From the NCBI RefSeq assembly GCF_018991925.1, contig NW_024724309.1:384994-448993 (forward strand): 64,000 bases of DNA, given 5' to 3'. The notes under the pieces are model-generated. The model was not told where the DNA came from and did no database searches. It was given only the letters and a program-made list of their open reading frames with translations. This DNA is from Homarus americanus (Eukaryota; Arthropoda; Malacostraca; Decapoda; Nephropidae). The position numbers and the translations under genes are program-made. Below are positions 21,918-33,518 of the stretch, piece by piece. Every line of letters starts with the position of its first letter. Positions within the stretch are counted from its first letter, which is position 1.

Positions 21918-21958
<41 letters not shown>

Positions 21959-22319
21959 ATAAATCACAAACGCCAAACCAATTGAGAGGAAAAAAAGAGG
22001 ATAAATTACCTTCCCTTCACCCTGTCTTCAAACTATCACAGAGAGCTTGGTGAGTAGTATGACAAAAACAACAACAAAAACAACAACATAGTGTATACTT
22101 AATTTCACCAAAACAAGTTACCCAGAATAAACCACTAGGAGTGAACTCAAGTCTGATTTAAGGTGATTTACGCTGTTTTAATCTGGAACTTCAACCTTTG
22201 TTAGATTTTTACAGAGAACGTAAACACACACACACGGAGCCAATCTCAGCAAGCTGGGGTAAATTCATAAATCAGTTCTGAAACCCATAGCGGAAATATA
22301 TGCTGTAGGGTCAACAGAG
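21546..22319. other. Spacer with facing (GT)n and (CA)n
   Basis: (CTGT)4 near 21,629-21,645 and a C run at 21,761-21,774. (TG)n at 21,885-21,903 is followed 17 bp later by (CA)19 at 21,919-21,957, complementary arms that can fold into a hairpin. The remainder is single-copy. Confidence 0.65.
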
Positions 22320-22740
22320 GGGAGGGGGAAGGGACGGCGTGAAGGGGGTGGGGGAGGGGAGGGGAAGGGGACGGCGTGGAAGGGGGTGGGGGGAGGGGAG
22401 AGGGGGAAGGAAGAGAGAAGGGGGAGGTGAGGAGGAGGGATTGTTTATCTTGTCCCAGCTTATTTCTTCCGCGTCCGACCTATTCATTTCTCAGCTTCGC
22501 TTAACACTGGACACGACATGTTTGTAGTAGACCCTGGCAATGGTAGGGGGGGGGGGCAGGAGAGGAGGAGGGAGGAGGTGGAGGAGGAGGGGGGGGTGGA
22601 GGAGGAGGAGGGGGGCGAGGTGGAGGGTGAGGAGGGGGGCGAGGTGGAGGAGTGAGGAAGGGAGGTGAGGTGGAGGAGTGAGGAAGGGGGCGAGGTGGAG
22701 GGGTGAGGGATAAGGCGGAGGGGGTGGGTGGGGTGGAGAT
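22320..22740 (+). repeat. G-rich tandem tracts
   Basis: A roughly 40-bp duplicated unit with GACGGCGTG and GGGGGTGGGGG lies at 22,320-22,435. A second G/A array of about 25-32 bp units with GGGGGCGAGGTGGAGG lies at 22,530-22,735. Dense G runs on the plus strand make G-quadruplex formation likely. Confidence 0.85.
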
Positions 22741-23164
22741 GTACCTTTTTTCCTGACTTGTTTTATTTTATTATTGTTGTCAGTAATGTCTCTGTTTGTG
22801 GGTGTCTGTATAAGCGTTGAGAAAGTGTTTTTTTAACTGTCTATCTATCTATCTATCTATCTGTCTGTCTGTCTGTCTGTCTGTACGTGGGTTGGGACTT
22901 CTCTCTCTCTCTAATCCTTCTCCTGTTATCACCTCAACCTCCCACTTATCTCACCTCCGCCCTAAATTAACCCCCAAAACTTGAGTCTTATCAACGAACA
23001 TACGCCTTGTTGATCCGCAGCAAAAATCTAATAAAAAAAAAAAATTACACAGAAATTATCCACTTAAGAATAATATTTCTCATATCACAGGTGACCTTTG
23101 ATCCCTGACCCCCCCCCCCTCCCCCCCAGGAAACCACATACACAACTTGAGTGTGTTAATGGGC
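22741..23164. other. Spacer with tetranucleotide and C runs
   Basis: (CTAT)5(CTGT)5 at about 22,842-22,882, a short CT run near 22,902 and C runs at 23,109-23,130. No gene seen. Confidence 0.65.
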
Positions 23165-23575
23165 ATGTTTGGACCCTTTGACGACGATGATTAAACCCTT
23201 TGAGGATGATGATTTAACCCTTTGAGAACGGCCCTTTCAGGAAGCTGATTTTACCCTTGAAGGACGATGTTTTAACCCTTTCACGACGATGATTTAACCC
23301 ATCAAGGACGATGTTTTAACCATTTCACAACAATGATTTAACCATTTGAGGACGATGTTTTAACCAATTAACAGACAAATACAAAAAAAAAGATATACAG
23401 GTAAAAAGACAGATATACATACAGAAGGACAGGTAACCGGACGGACAGACAAATACAGAAAGACAGATATTCACACATAAATAGACAGACAAACAGACAA
23501 GCTGACAGATAGTTAGACAGCCATAAAGACAAGCAAACATAGAGACAGACAGACAGACAGACAGACGGGAGTACC
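23165..23575. repeat. About 25-bp minisatellite followed by degenerate GACA repeat
   Basis: About eight loose copies of a unit with GACGATGATTTAACCCTTTG lie at 23,165-23,365. From 23,366 to 23,575 GACAGA, ACAGATATACA and GACAGACAGACA words dominate. The Cys/Leu/Ser-rich minus-strand frame of 96 codons is a translation of the latter. Confidence 0.85.
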
Positions 23576-24507
23576 TACACACATAAGGCACGGTTGACAT
23601 CAAACTGGATCGCACAAGCTGACATCTTTACGGGAGAAAAAGATCAATTTAATCACTACCACACACTACACCAGGGCCCACCACGGTACATCTGTGGGTC
23701 AACTGGGGGAGAGAGAGAGAGCACTCCTCCGACTTCTTACTCTCGAGTCACAGGTCACACAGTAGCGTGGCCCTCAGAGGAAGATTCCATTTTTCAACAG
23801 CCGAGTACTCTCTCTCTCTCTCTCTCACACACAAATACTCTCTCTCTCTCTCTCACACACACAAATACTCTCTCTCTCAAAGTACCGTATTGCTCAGTGA
23901 AAAAAATAGACGTACTGACGCCCCCCCCTCCCCCCTTTCTTAATAATATATGCACTAGCACTATTTTACGTCGTGTTCTTGTTGACTAAAACAGTATTAT
24001 TTGTGTCGTGTTGTGCGTCGCTCTCGCTTGATGTTGAAACTCCCTGGAAGAAAGGTATGTGCAGAAGGATTTTTTGTCTTTATAAATGAGCAAGAAACTT
24101 TATATTCGAGTTCTTATTACCCCTCCCTCCCTCCCTCTACCCCCATCCTCCAACCTCCCCACCACCTCCGTCACCACCCGCCCTCAAAGAAAAGAACAAA
24201 AAGAAGAAGAATTTTATGCGTGATTGAAGGGTGGAAAGGAGTGACAGCATCGGGTAATATATGACATGGAAAATGGTGGGATAGACTTGCCAGAAATATC
24301 GACACTGAGGGAGATAAAGAGATGGTTAATGGTGACTATCGTTCTCTGATGGTGTCGTCTAGGAGGAAGGCAAACAAGGTGAAATTATGTAACGATCTAC
24401 GTGTATGGTACAGGAAATAGATGCCAATAACTGCATCATCATCATCAACACTGGTGAATATTTTGGTGATTATGTTACGTCCTCTCTGTCTGTATGTCTG
24501 TCTGTCT
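23576..24507. other. Spacer with 36-bp CT/CA composite
   Basis: At 23,806-23,880, (CT)n-(CA)n-AATACT composite units repeat two to three times with a period near 36 bp. Flanks are single-copy, with a C/T-rich stretch at 24,120-24,185. No gene recognised. Confidence 0.55.
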
Positions 24508-24520
24508 CACACGCACACGC

Positions 24521-24565
<45 letters not shown>
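24508..24565 (+). repeat. (CA)n microsatellite with CG variants
   Basis: CA dinucleotides with three CACACG interruptions at the left end. Confidence 0.95.
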
Positions 24566-24566
<1 letters not shown>

Positions 24567-25137
24567 TCACCATACAAATCACCCCACCAGTTCTTGCATT
24601 TACCGCGAAGTCAAGAAACATAAAGAGTTCAACACATTGGCCATATCTCCCACACACTCACCTCTAAGTCTCCCTTAAGATGGTGGTAATTGCCCCAGTA
24701 ACTCGAGGCTCCACACCAGCGCCCAACACCCGCACGCTACCTTAAGAGCGACCGACAAATACCCTGATACATAATCTTGAACTATGAGGTTACTGTGGCT
24801 TAGCTTTTTCTTGCCGTTAAACCTCAGTAATCCCCCTGCTAGATCCGGCCATCAGCGGCAGAACGCTAAGTAAATTAAGGAAGATATATACAACTTCTTC
24901 CACAGTATGAGGGCTGGGTGGGCTGGTGGGTGGGCAGGGGTGGGCAGGAAGGGCAACGATCGGTGAGGAAGGGTGGGCAATCCGGTTACTGAACAATGTT
25001 GGTATCTTATGCAGTCAAGAGGAGAATTCGGCAGAACTTCTTTTACCTTTAAGACAATTTCGTTTAGGGTTGTGTTGTAGTGACTGAATTCTGGTCCATC
25101 TTCTGGTATTGTGCTTGATTTTTTTTATGTTGTATTT
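24566..25137. other. Unique spacer
   Basis: Single-copy DNA with a G-rich GGGTGGGC-type patch at 24,908-24,980. No gene recognised. Confidence 0.45.
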
Positions 25138-25745
25138 TCTTTCTCTCTCTCTCTCTCCTTCGCTCTATCTGTCAATCTGTTTGTTCTCTCAATCTCACTC
25201 TGTCTGTATGCCTGTGTTTCCTTCTCTCTCCCCCTCTCTCTCCCATTTTCATTTTCGCTCTCTATCTTTCCCTCCTCCTCCTCCTATCCCTCTCTCCCTC
25301 TCCCTCACCCCACCCCCTTGACGGCAAAGCTTGGCCCCCTTCCCTCGACCACTACAGGAGGGGATGAAGGATACTAGATGGGGCATTCGGCTTCGTGGAT
25401 AGTTAGGGAATAGTTTTGTGGTAGACGCGAGTAAAGAATGGCTGTATCCTCTGCCCTTGGCGTGATGTAAGAGTGATTATGTCTCTTGTTGGGAATTGTT
25501 GGAGGAGTGTGGTGAGGGACTAAGGGGGAGGTGAGGAGAAGAAGAGAATGATGGAGGAGGAGGGGAAAAAAGAGGAGGATGAAGATGAAAGAGTGGGAAG
25601 AAGATGAGGAGGAAGACGTCAAAGGAAGAAGGGAAGATAGAAGAGGAGGAGGTCAGGGGAAGATGGGAAAATGGTGGAGGAGGAGGAGGGGTTCAAGAGA
25701 AGGAGAGGGGAAAATGAATGAAGAAGAGGAAGGAGAAGAGAAAAA
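25138..25745. repeat. Pyrimidine tract then purine tract
   Basis: C/T-rich at 25,138-25,317, mixed at 25,318-25,500, G/A-rich at 25,500-25,745. The polarity matches the 18.5-19.3 kb switch, with a longer spacer. Confidence 0.82.
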
Positions 25746-26865
25746 ATAATTTGAAGTCCATCAAAACACCTACACCACTAGACTTGTGTGTGTATGTGTG
25801 TGTGTGTGAGTGTGTGTTTGCAAATAAATGTTCTGAATGTTCATATATCATATCTACCTCTCACACCCCCCCCCCCCAAAACAAAAATATTTACCCCCAG
25901 TTAAAATCCTCACTAGAGCACCATAAAAAAAATAATTATTTAAAGGCAATTTTATGATTCACTCTCAATAAATCCTAAATTCACCCAGTCAATCCCTTGA
26001 TAAACAAAAAATATAAGAAAAAATCCTCCGTCACAAGCAACACCATAAATCACTGTCCCCTGTTTAAAAAAAAATTACCACTTGACAGCACATCGAATAA
26101 ATCACGGTAATTGGATAAAAAAACCACATCTTCTGAACAGTGAATCAAAACGTAACGATGTCTTAGATAAATTATGGAAAACATCTGAAAAAGGGAAAAA
26201 TGGGTGAAATAAAGAAAAAATCACGTGTTTAAAGAGAAGACAAGGAAGAAAAAAAAGAAGAAAGCAGAAAGCAATAAATCAAACCAGCACTAACGAATAC
26301 ATGGAAGAAGAAAATAAAAGAAGAAAAGTAGAAAAATTATACAACAATAAATAAGACAAAGATTAAATAAGAAGTAAAAGAAAATAATCCTAAATGTTCT
26401 TCTGATTTAAATAATATAATGGTATTTCTTAAATGCATAATAAGGGTGGCTGACATGGTAACTGTGTCTCTCCTGAACATAATCGATTACCAAAAGTAAA
26501 ACATTATGAAGTAGTCTTTTTATTTATCTTAATTATTATATACCAAAAGAAAAAAAAAGTCTGTAAATAAAAGCATAAGTTTCGGGACAAAAAAATACCC
26601 TGACCTGGCGTCACCATAAACTAACACTCATGGAAGAAAGAAATTCTACCCATAGTACAACTTTATGGGGCAGCCTCATAACGACTACCTCCCCCACCCG
26701 CCCCTCCACAAGCTGCAAGATTTTGGTGTCGAACACGATAAAAGTCTCATGAGCTTCCTCCTTCATACAAACTTGTGGTATAACTTAATCGTTGTATAAT
26801 CTTCGGTAGTTCACAGCTCAAGTTTCCGAAGGTGACGGAGATCCTGGCAACAATCTCTTTGGTGG
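25746..26865. other. A/T-rich unique DNA
   Basis: Includes (GT)n at 25,786-25,820, a C run at 25,866-25,877 and A-rich DNA to about 26,600. No gene recognised. Confidence 0.5.
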
Positions 26866-26869
26866 TGAA

Positions 26870-27310
26870 GTTGTGAGCTGTCGGCTGAGGATATGTAAAA
26901 GAGGAGACCTTACGCCCAAGTCCCTACCAAGTTCCTTCATGCCCTGCTGCACCAGGAACGAAATATTTAGCGCCTCTTCTCACGCAAGGGATCGTGGAGG
27001 AGAAGAGGTCCTGAGGCGTGAAATCCTTCTGGTAGCAGCCGTTGAAGGACGGCGGGTGGTCCTTGTTGCGTGTGGGAAGATTCCGAGACGGTGACGGCTC
27101 TTGAATATCAAGCCTTCCTGCCCTCGGCCCCTTCGACCAGGAGTAAATTCATGTTATTTTTACCCCGATAAGGAATCAGAGCTGCAGACAACATCGCCAT
27201 GTCGTGTAATTTTACAAATGTTCTTTTCCCCAGACACAACGTGTTCCCATGTGGACGCTGATCCGCCCTCCAGATAGTGTCACATCCTCTCACGGGCAGC
27301 CTAACTGCTG
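26870..27310 (-). pseudogene. Decayed coding-like stretch, weakly serpin-like
   Basis: This GC-richer island has short minus-strand frames that seem to belong together but sit in different phases. The first (27,108-27,314, 68 codons) contains MAMLSAALIPYRGKNNMN then LLLV. This resembles the serpin strand where LELPYKG is followed by SMLLLLP. Further on, another phase reads FLVQQGMKELGRDLGV, similar to the serpin FDLVPALKELGV region in the right order and at a plausible distance. Between them lie at least two phase changes and stops. A functional serpin would have about 370-420 residues and a reactive loop, neither of which is visible. If real, this is a frameshifted fragment or unresolved exons. 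Chance resemblance remains quite possible, because no full motif is intact. Confidence 0.25.
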
Positions 27311-27900
27311 ACAACTCCCTCCCTCACCCTATACACATACACGTCATCTCCCTCCACACGCAAACACACTCCACTCGTGTAGACATTCCCCTCTCCCCCA
27401 ACACACAGATATCCACCTGTCTTCCCCTCCACCCGCTGACATCCCACTCTCAATATTCTACACCCCTTCTCTGGTACACGCACATACCTTTCTTCGTAAC
27501 ATATAAACTGACGCCCCTCCTCCTCCTACACACTCATACATTCATCTCGTTGTTTCTTCTCATAAACGCACAGACAGTAATCCACCCAACACCAAGACCT
27601 CTCCCACAGCTCCCTCAAATCCCCAGTACACGACCAGGACCGCCCCCCAGCAGAGAGGGCGTTGAGGCACCCCGCCGGGCCCTTGTCGACGTTCACGGCC
27701 CACACCCCTCACTCTCCTTGATGTAATATTCACAACTCGGGACGCTCCTGCCCGGACTGATCCTCACCACATATTGCCTCTCGCGCTCCTCACCTTCCCG
27801 TCAACATCTTAACTTTTCGTATCAATGGTCGGGGGGAGATTACCCGGATTATTGGATCCTGAAACGAATATCAACACTGACGGAGGTGTTATATGAGGGC
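27311..27900. other. C/T-rich DNA and a possible endonuclease-like scrap
   Basis: 27,311-27,650 is C/A/T-rich and repeat-like. At 27,700-27,810 one plus-strand phase reads LTLLDVIFTTRDAPARTDPH then HILPL. This recalls the C-terminal LDLVFTT...LPLG.SDH region of non-LTR retrotransposon endonucleases. The SDH motif itself is missing and the frame stops at 27,811, so this is only a weak hint of a dead element. Confidence 0.25.
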
Positions 27901-28044
27901 TGACTCGTGGCGCGGTACAGTATACTGCTCTCACCGTGACTCGTGGCGCGGTACAGTATTCTGCTCTCACCGTGACTTCTGGCGCGGTACAGTATACTGC
28001 TCTCACCGTGACTCGTGGGGCGGTACACTATATCTCTCACCATA
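27901..28044 (+). repeat. 36-bp minisatellite, four copies
   Basis: Units start TGACTCGTGGCGCGGTACAG at 27,901, 27,937, 27,973 and 28,009. At 36 bp the unit is a multiple of three, so a 12-residue repeat is open on the minus strand in more than one phase. Copies differ at single positions only. Confidence 0.95.
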
Positions 28045-28148
28045 ACATGTTGATAGCGACAGAATTATTGCTTGCAACATCATATCGATCTCAAATTAAT
28101 TACGAATATTGAATGTAGTCAAATGTCTGTAACTCCTCGACTCATGAC

Positions 28149-28204
28149 TTAACCTAACCTAACCTAACCTAACCTAACCTAACTTAACTTAACCTAACCT
28201 AATC
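28149..28204 (+). repeat. Interstitial (TAACC)n block
   Basis: Ten to eleven AACCT units, two of them AACTT variants. This is the complement of the arthropod telomere word, so its orientation is opposite to the blocks at 19,961 and 50,915. Confidence 0.92.
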
Positions 28205-29688
28205 TATCCTCGACTCATAATGTGAAGGTAGCGACTTAATAACACGCGCTTTGGTAAGTATCACACACCAAGACGATCTGTGGGTAGCTGTAATGACTCG
28301 AGACTTCAGCGACATTGTGTTATTACGCGATATATTGGAAGGATATTTAAACGTAATGTCACAAGGTTGTGAACTTCAAATTAAAATTAAAATGGTGGTA
28401 ACTGGGTTATACACGTTAATCCTTGTTCACATACTGATATAATTTGGTAATACAGCCCAGGTAGGCACAGCTGGTAGGTACCATCTGTGGGAGAGATGGT
28501 CGCTGGCCTCATGTAACATGTACTAACCACAGCCTAAATCCCTCCCTTATTCCCCATACCTCCCATTCTCACCTTTTTTCCATCTCCCCCGTGTTAAGTT
28601 TTAATGCGTCTTATCCAGGGAGGGGCGCTAAGCCGTTTTCTTTCAATCCCGGCGGTGAGATGAGAGGGTTTCGGCCGTCAGCGGAGGGGGGACTCCTCTA
28701 CACATCATCAGACACCCTTTCAAGGTGTAACTTGAGAAAGCTACGTTTACTGACGTTAGTCTTTCAAGATTAGCAAATAAATTTGTTCTTGATTGGCTCT
28801 GTTACCTTGTTATAGAGGACTTGTTCAGTTTATGTATCTTCTTTTATACGTAGTTTTGTTAAGTAAAATACGAATTTGCATCTCAAAACAAAAATGTAGA
28901 ATCAATTTTTTTTCCTACAGGGCGTAACAGACATAAAACGAAAATAATAATGAAACAAGCATTCTACTGCATATTTATACAATCTTATCGCCGCCGTCAC
29001 TGAAGAAAAAGACTGAATGGGAAGAAATAAAACCGTCAGGAGTTTTGTTATAAAGAACCTGCATGACAACTGCCTGGCAACCTCTAATATTCTTTCATAA
29101 CTCGGCTTCATAACACTCACGATCATAATTTATCTCGGCTGCCTCTTAAAGTCGGGACCACTACCTCGTGACGCACCAGAGGTTGATATAAGATTTTTTT
29201 TAATGGCCACCAAATTTCCATCATAAATCGCTTAAGGTGTCTGGGTAAAATACCATGATAGGGAGTCAAAGTTAACATGATAATATTTCTGTGTGAAGGA
29301 GATGTTTCTAGCGTGTCTGAGTGCCTGGAAAATCTGGCATGATGCTAATTACTTGCCATAAAGACACACTATATGTCTTCTTCAGAATTCCTCGACTGTG
29401 GTTCTGCACACGCACACACACACACACTACTGGCCTACTGTAAATCCCCAAAACCATCCCTTAAAAATCAGTAATTAACTTTAGAGGCGTAATAACATTC
29501 CTGCTAAGGTGGATAACTTATAACATGACGGCACCAAGTTCAAGTCTACCCGTTTGTAATTGCTTCCTCTTTTAATTTTAATTAAAAACAATAATTATTC
29601 TTCTTTAAAAATGAAGGTGGTTGAAGTACTCTAAATAACTATCAGGAAAAGGCGAAGTGAGTTATTTTTTTTTATTATACGACTGTGT
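28205..29688. other. Largely unique DNA, no gene recognised
   Basis: The longest repeat-free stretch so far. It contains frames of 60-74 codons (28,251 plus; 28,591 plus; 28,902 minus) without recognisable domains, one isolated ATTTGCAT octamer at 28,874-28,881 and a short CA run at 29,411-29,427. It may hold non-coding regulatory sequence, but I see no clear signal. Confidence 0.45.
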
Positions 29689-29962
29689 CCACCTCACCTG
29701 TACCCCACCTCACCTGTCCCCCACCTCACCTGTCCCCACCTCACTTGTCCCCCACCTTACCTGTCCCCCACCACCTGTCCCCCACCTCACCTGTCCCCAC
29801 CTCACCTGTCCCCACCTCACTTGTCCCCACCTCACCTGTCCCCCCACCTCACCTGTCCCCCACCTCACCTGTCCCCCACCTCACGCCCACCACCTCACCT
29901 GTCCCCCACCTCACCTGTCCCCCACCTCACCTGTCCCCCATCTCACCTGTCCCCCACCTCAA
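29689..29962 (+). repeat. 18-bp minisatellite (CACCTCACCTGTCCCCCA)
   Basis: About 15 copies of CACCTCACCTGTCCCCCA, with 17-bp and 13-bp variants that lose a C or part of the unit. The Pro/Thr/Ser/His frames across it are repeat translations. Confidence 0.95.
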
Positions 29963-30393
29963 CAGTGTCTTGTTTCAGCTTATTTTAATATAATCTATGA
30001 GAAACAGTCAGTGTTCACCACCTATATACCAAGGTAATACTGCCTAATTTTAGAGTTAAATTTTCTTGACTGCGGCGACCACCCCACCAGTATTACCACT
30101 CCATTTCCATATACCTCATCCTCGACCATCCAAGAGCACAACCCTCCAAGAACAAGTGGTGTTGTGGCCATAGTGGAAGGTTGTACTGTAACCCCTGGAA
30201 GGTAGACACTCGCCAGTTTATTGATTTAGTGGACGGAGCCCGCTTCATAAGGTGTTTATTGCAGGGCCTCGCGTCATCACCCACTATTTAGTGTAATTCA
30301 AGGTTTTACGGTTCCCGCTGATTGTACAGAGGCGCCGCTTGTCAGCTCGACCAAGGAGACGAACATTGCAACTCTGGCTGACGGTGGCTGACG

Positions 30394-30429
<36 letters not shown>
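29963..30429. other. Unique spacer ending in (GT)n
   Basis: Mixed GC-moderate DNA with a 63-codon minus-strand frame (30,093-30,284) that I cannot identify. It ends with (GT)16 at about 30,397-30,428. Confidence 0.45.
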
Positions 30430-30670
30430 CAAAAATGACCCCCAGTATGTGTGAGATTACTTAGTGTGAGAGCAGGGAACCATATTGAGTGCGGAGGACA
30501 GAAATTACCTCTAGTTAGCGTGCAAAACCTATATTGAGTGCAAGAACAGATATTGCCTCGAGGAAATGAGTGAGACCAATGTTAAGTGTGACAGCAGTAA
30601 TTACCTCGTATAAGTAAGTGTGTAAGAAATTGATAAGTGCGTCACCAGGAGTTATTGCAAGTGTGTGCGA
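30430..30670 (+). repeat. Hidden degenerate repeat, about 49-50 bp
   Basis: Four to five old copies, each with a (A/T)TGAGTG or TAAGTG start, an ACAG core and a TTACCTC or TTGCCTC word, spaced about 49-50 bp. Identity is low, so the array is old or under weak homogenisation. Confidence 0.6.
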
Positions 30671-30790
30671 AAGATGAGAGAGAGAGAGAGAGAGAGGTGG
30701 GAGGGAGGGGGGGCAGATCTTATTTTTTTTCCGTCAATATACTAACTTGAACGTCGACTTATTGAATACTGAAAGAACACAAACACAAAC

Positions 30791-30825
<35 letters not shown>

Positions 30826-31227
30826 CACACTCTCAACACACCAACACACACAAAAACAACAACAGTCTCTCCTCACTATAAGAAAACGTTTACCACTCTT
30901 CAATATCGGCTTTTGAGAGATAACAATAAGTTGAGAGAATAAGAGGCAGCGTTTCCCCTCCCCTCCTCTCCTCCTCCTCCTCTTATTCTTCCTCTTCTCC
31001 TCCCCTTTTATGGAACCCAATATGAGCGTCGTCTTATCCAACTCTTGTATATAAGGATTGTGTTTTTTTAAGTCATTCCTACTTTTTTCATTTCTTTTTT
31101 CTTCTTCGTCTTTTCATTAATTCATTTTTATTCTCATTAATATTCTCTTCCTCTTATTTGTCTTTCCAAATTGAATTACAAATCGTCTTTCTGTGGTAGA
31201 GAATTTCCACGATTAAAGATGCTTATT
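30671..31227. other. (GA)n, (CA)n and T-rich spacer
   Basis: (GA)9 at about 30,678-30,695, (CA)n with AAAC interruptions at about 30,779-30,830, a C/T-rich patch at 30,955-31,010, then T-rich DNA. No gene seen. Confidence 0.65.
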
Positions 31228-32222
31228 CTCACCCTCCCTCACCAGCACTCTCCCACCACCTCACACCACCACCACCCTCACCACCCACCCTCACCCCCTC
31301 ACCACCACCACCACCCCTCCCACCACCACCTCCTCACCCACCACTCTCACCTCCCTCACCACCACTCTCACCACCACTCACCACCCTCTCACCACCACCA
31401 CTCTCACTCACCACCACCACCACCTCACCTCACCACCACTCTCACCACCACCACTCTCGCACCACCACCACTCACTCACCCCACCACCACCCCACCACCA
31501 CACCTCCCTCACCACCACTCTCACCTCCCCACCACCACTCACCTCAACCACCACCTCCACCATCCCTCACCACCACACCACCCCACCACCACTCTCACCC
31601 TCTCACCACCCTCACCTCACCACCACCACTCCTCACCACCACTCTCACCATCCCTCACCACCACTCTCACCACCACACCCCCCACCACCACTCTCACCTC
31701 CCCCACCACCACCTCACCTCCCTCACCCCCTCACCTCCCTCACACACCACTCTCACCTCCCACCACACCACCACTCTCCCTCACCACCACCTCACTCTCC
31801 CTCACCACCACTCTCCACCACCTCCCCACCACCACCTCACCTCCCCACCACTCACTCTCCCTCACCACCACTCTCCCTCCCCACCACCACTCTCACCTCC
31901 TCACCACTCCACCACCACTCTCCCTCACCACCACTCTCACCTCACCACCACTCTCACCCTCACCACCTCCCTCAACACCACTCACTCTCCTCACCACCAC
32001 CTCCACACCACCACTCACACTCCCTCACCACTCACCACCACTCTCCCTCACCACCCTCTCACCTCCTCAACCACCACTCTCACCTCCTCACCACACCTCC
32101 CTCACCACCACTCTCACTCTCACCACCACTCTCCACCACTCCTCACCACCACTCTCACCTCCCTCACCACTCACCACCACTCTCCCTCACCACCACTCTC
32201 ACCCTCCCTCAACCACCACTCA
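31228..32222 (+). repeat. 1-kb C-rich CACCACCACTCTCAC array
   Basis: About 995 bp of almost G-free sequence in which CACCACCACTCTCACC and TCCCTCACCACCA words are shuffled without one strict period (18-24 bp spacings). One forward frame of 382 codons (31,171-32,319) crosses it all and would encode a His/Thr/Pro/Ser/Leu-rich chain with a basic C-terminus. The absence of TAA, TAG and TGA in G-free DNA explains this. I treat it as a minisatellite, not a gene. Confidence 0.92.
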
Positions 32223-33160
32223 CAGTTACCATCTTCTTCTTGTACCTAAAAACCGAAAAGAAATGAAAAAAAAAGAAAATAAAAGAAAAAAGCGAAAACA
32301 AATGGAAACAGGACAATAAGACCCAGACAACCTCAAGAAAAAAGACGAAACGATGCATAAAAAAAAGAGGCAAAAACGAACGAAAAGTAATGACAATGGA
32401 ACCAATAAAAGAGTAAAAGCATTGAAATGAGATTAGATGAAGGAAATGGAAAAGACGAAGAGAAGCAAAAAAAAAATAAAAGAGGACAAAGAGACAAAAG
32501 GCAACGAAATGACACGAAAAGAAGAATAAGATAGGAGGCGAAAAGTAGTGAAAAGTAGATACACATATACAAAGATAATTGAAAACAGACAAAAACGGTA
32601 AAATAATAGAAATAAAGATGAAAACATATACGATAAAGGGAATAAAACGTTGAAAATACGAGAAACGGAGAATAAGAAAACAGATGAAAAGAGGAGAAAC
32701 GAAAAATAAGAAAAAAAAACGAAAAGACGAGAAACGAAGAATAAGAAAACAGACGAAAAATGAGAAACAAAGAATGAGAAGAAACGAAAATAGGAGAAAC
32801 GACGAAAATAGGAGAAACGACGAATAAAAAAGAGACGAAAAGATATGGGAAAGTAAAAAAAAGAGACTCGCCTGCCTAAACCACCGTAAACTGAAATGTA
32901 GTGAAAAACGGCACCGAAAAGTTTAATTGACGACAAAAAGTTACCCTGAAAAATCGAAAAGAAATAAAATTAAGTGAACACAAAATATACGTATTGGTTA
33001 ACAGCAAACTTTATGTGATATAACTTCATGATGAGTTAAGAAATAAAACGGTAATAGTTTAAAGTAGATTGTAGAAAGATTTTGTGGGGTCGATTAGAAC
33101 TTTATTTTGTTTTCTTTGGTATAAATGAAAAAAAATTATTATCTTACCTAATCTAATCTA
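32223..33160 (+). repeat. A-rich purine DNA with degenerate GAAACGAAGAATAAG repeats
   Basis: A-rich from 32,255 to 32,860. At 32,640-32,830 GAGAAACGAAGAATAAGAAA words recur at roughly 20-40 bp. From 32,870 to 33,160 the DNA is single-copy A/T-rich. The minus-strand Phe/Ser/Leu frames are compositional. Confidence 0.75.
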
Positions 33161-33518
33161 AATCATCATCATCAATCGTCATTATCATTTATCATCATCA
33201 CCACCATCAATCACTACCATCATCCCTCTCCACACTATCACCACCCACACCACAACCACCACCAATACTACCCCCTTCCATACTATCACCCCGCTCCCCA
33301 ACACACACCCCACCCTGTACAAACTCCTCCCCCACACACACACACCCACTACGATCAACAAAAACAACAAAATGCCCCTAAGAGGTTTATAACCCGCCTA
33401 TTTGTTATTAAGAACGATAAACATTAAGAAAACCGATACTTCCTCCTCAGCGCCTGACGCCTCCACTCACCCGCATTAACCTTCAACTTTCCCACATAAT
33501 TAGTGAGGAGGTAAACTG

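Noticed and set aside
29520..29575. tRNA-like B box (AAGTTCAAGTCTACCCG)
   Set aside because: Only a partial match to GGTTCRANYCC and no convincing A box at the right distance.
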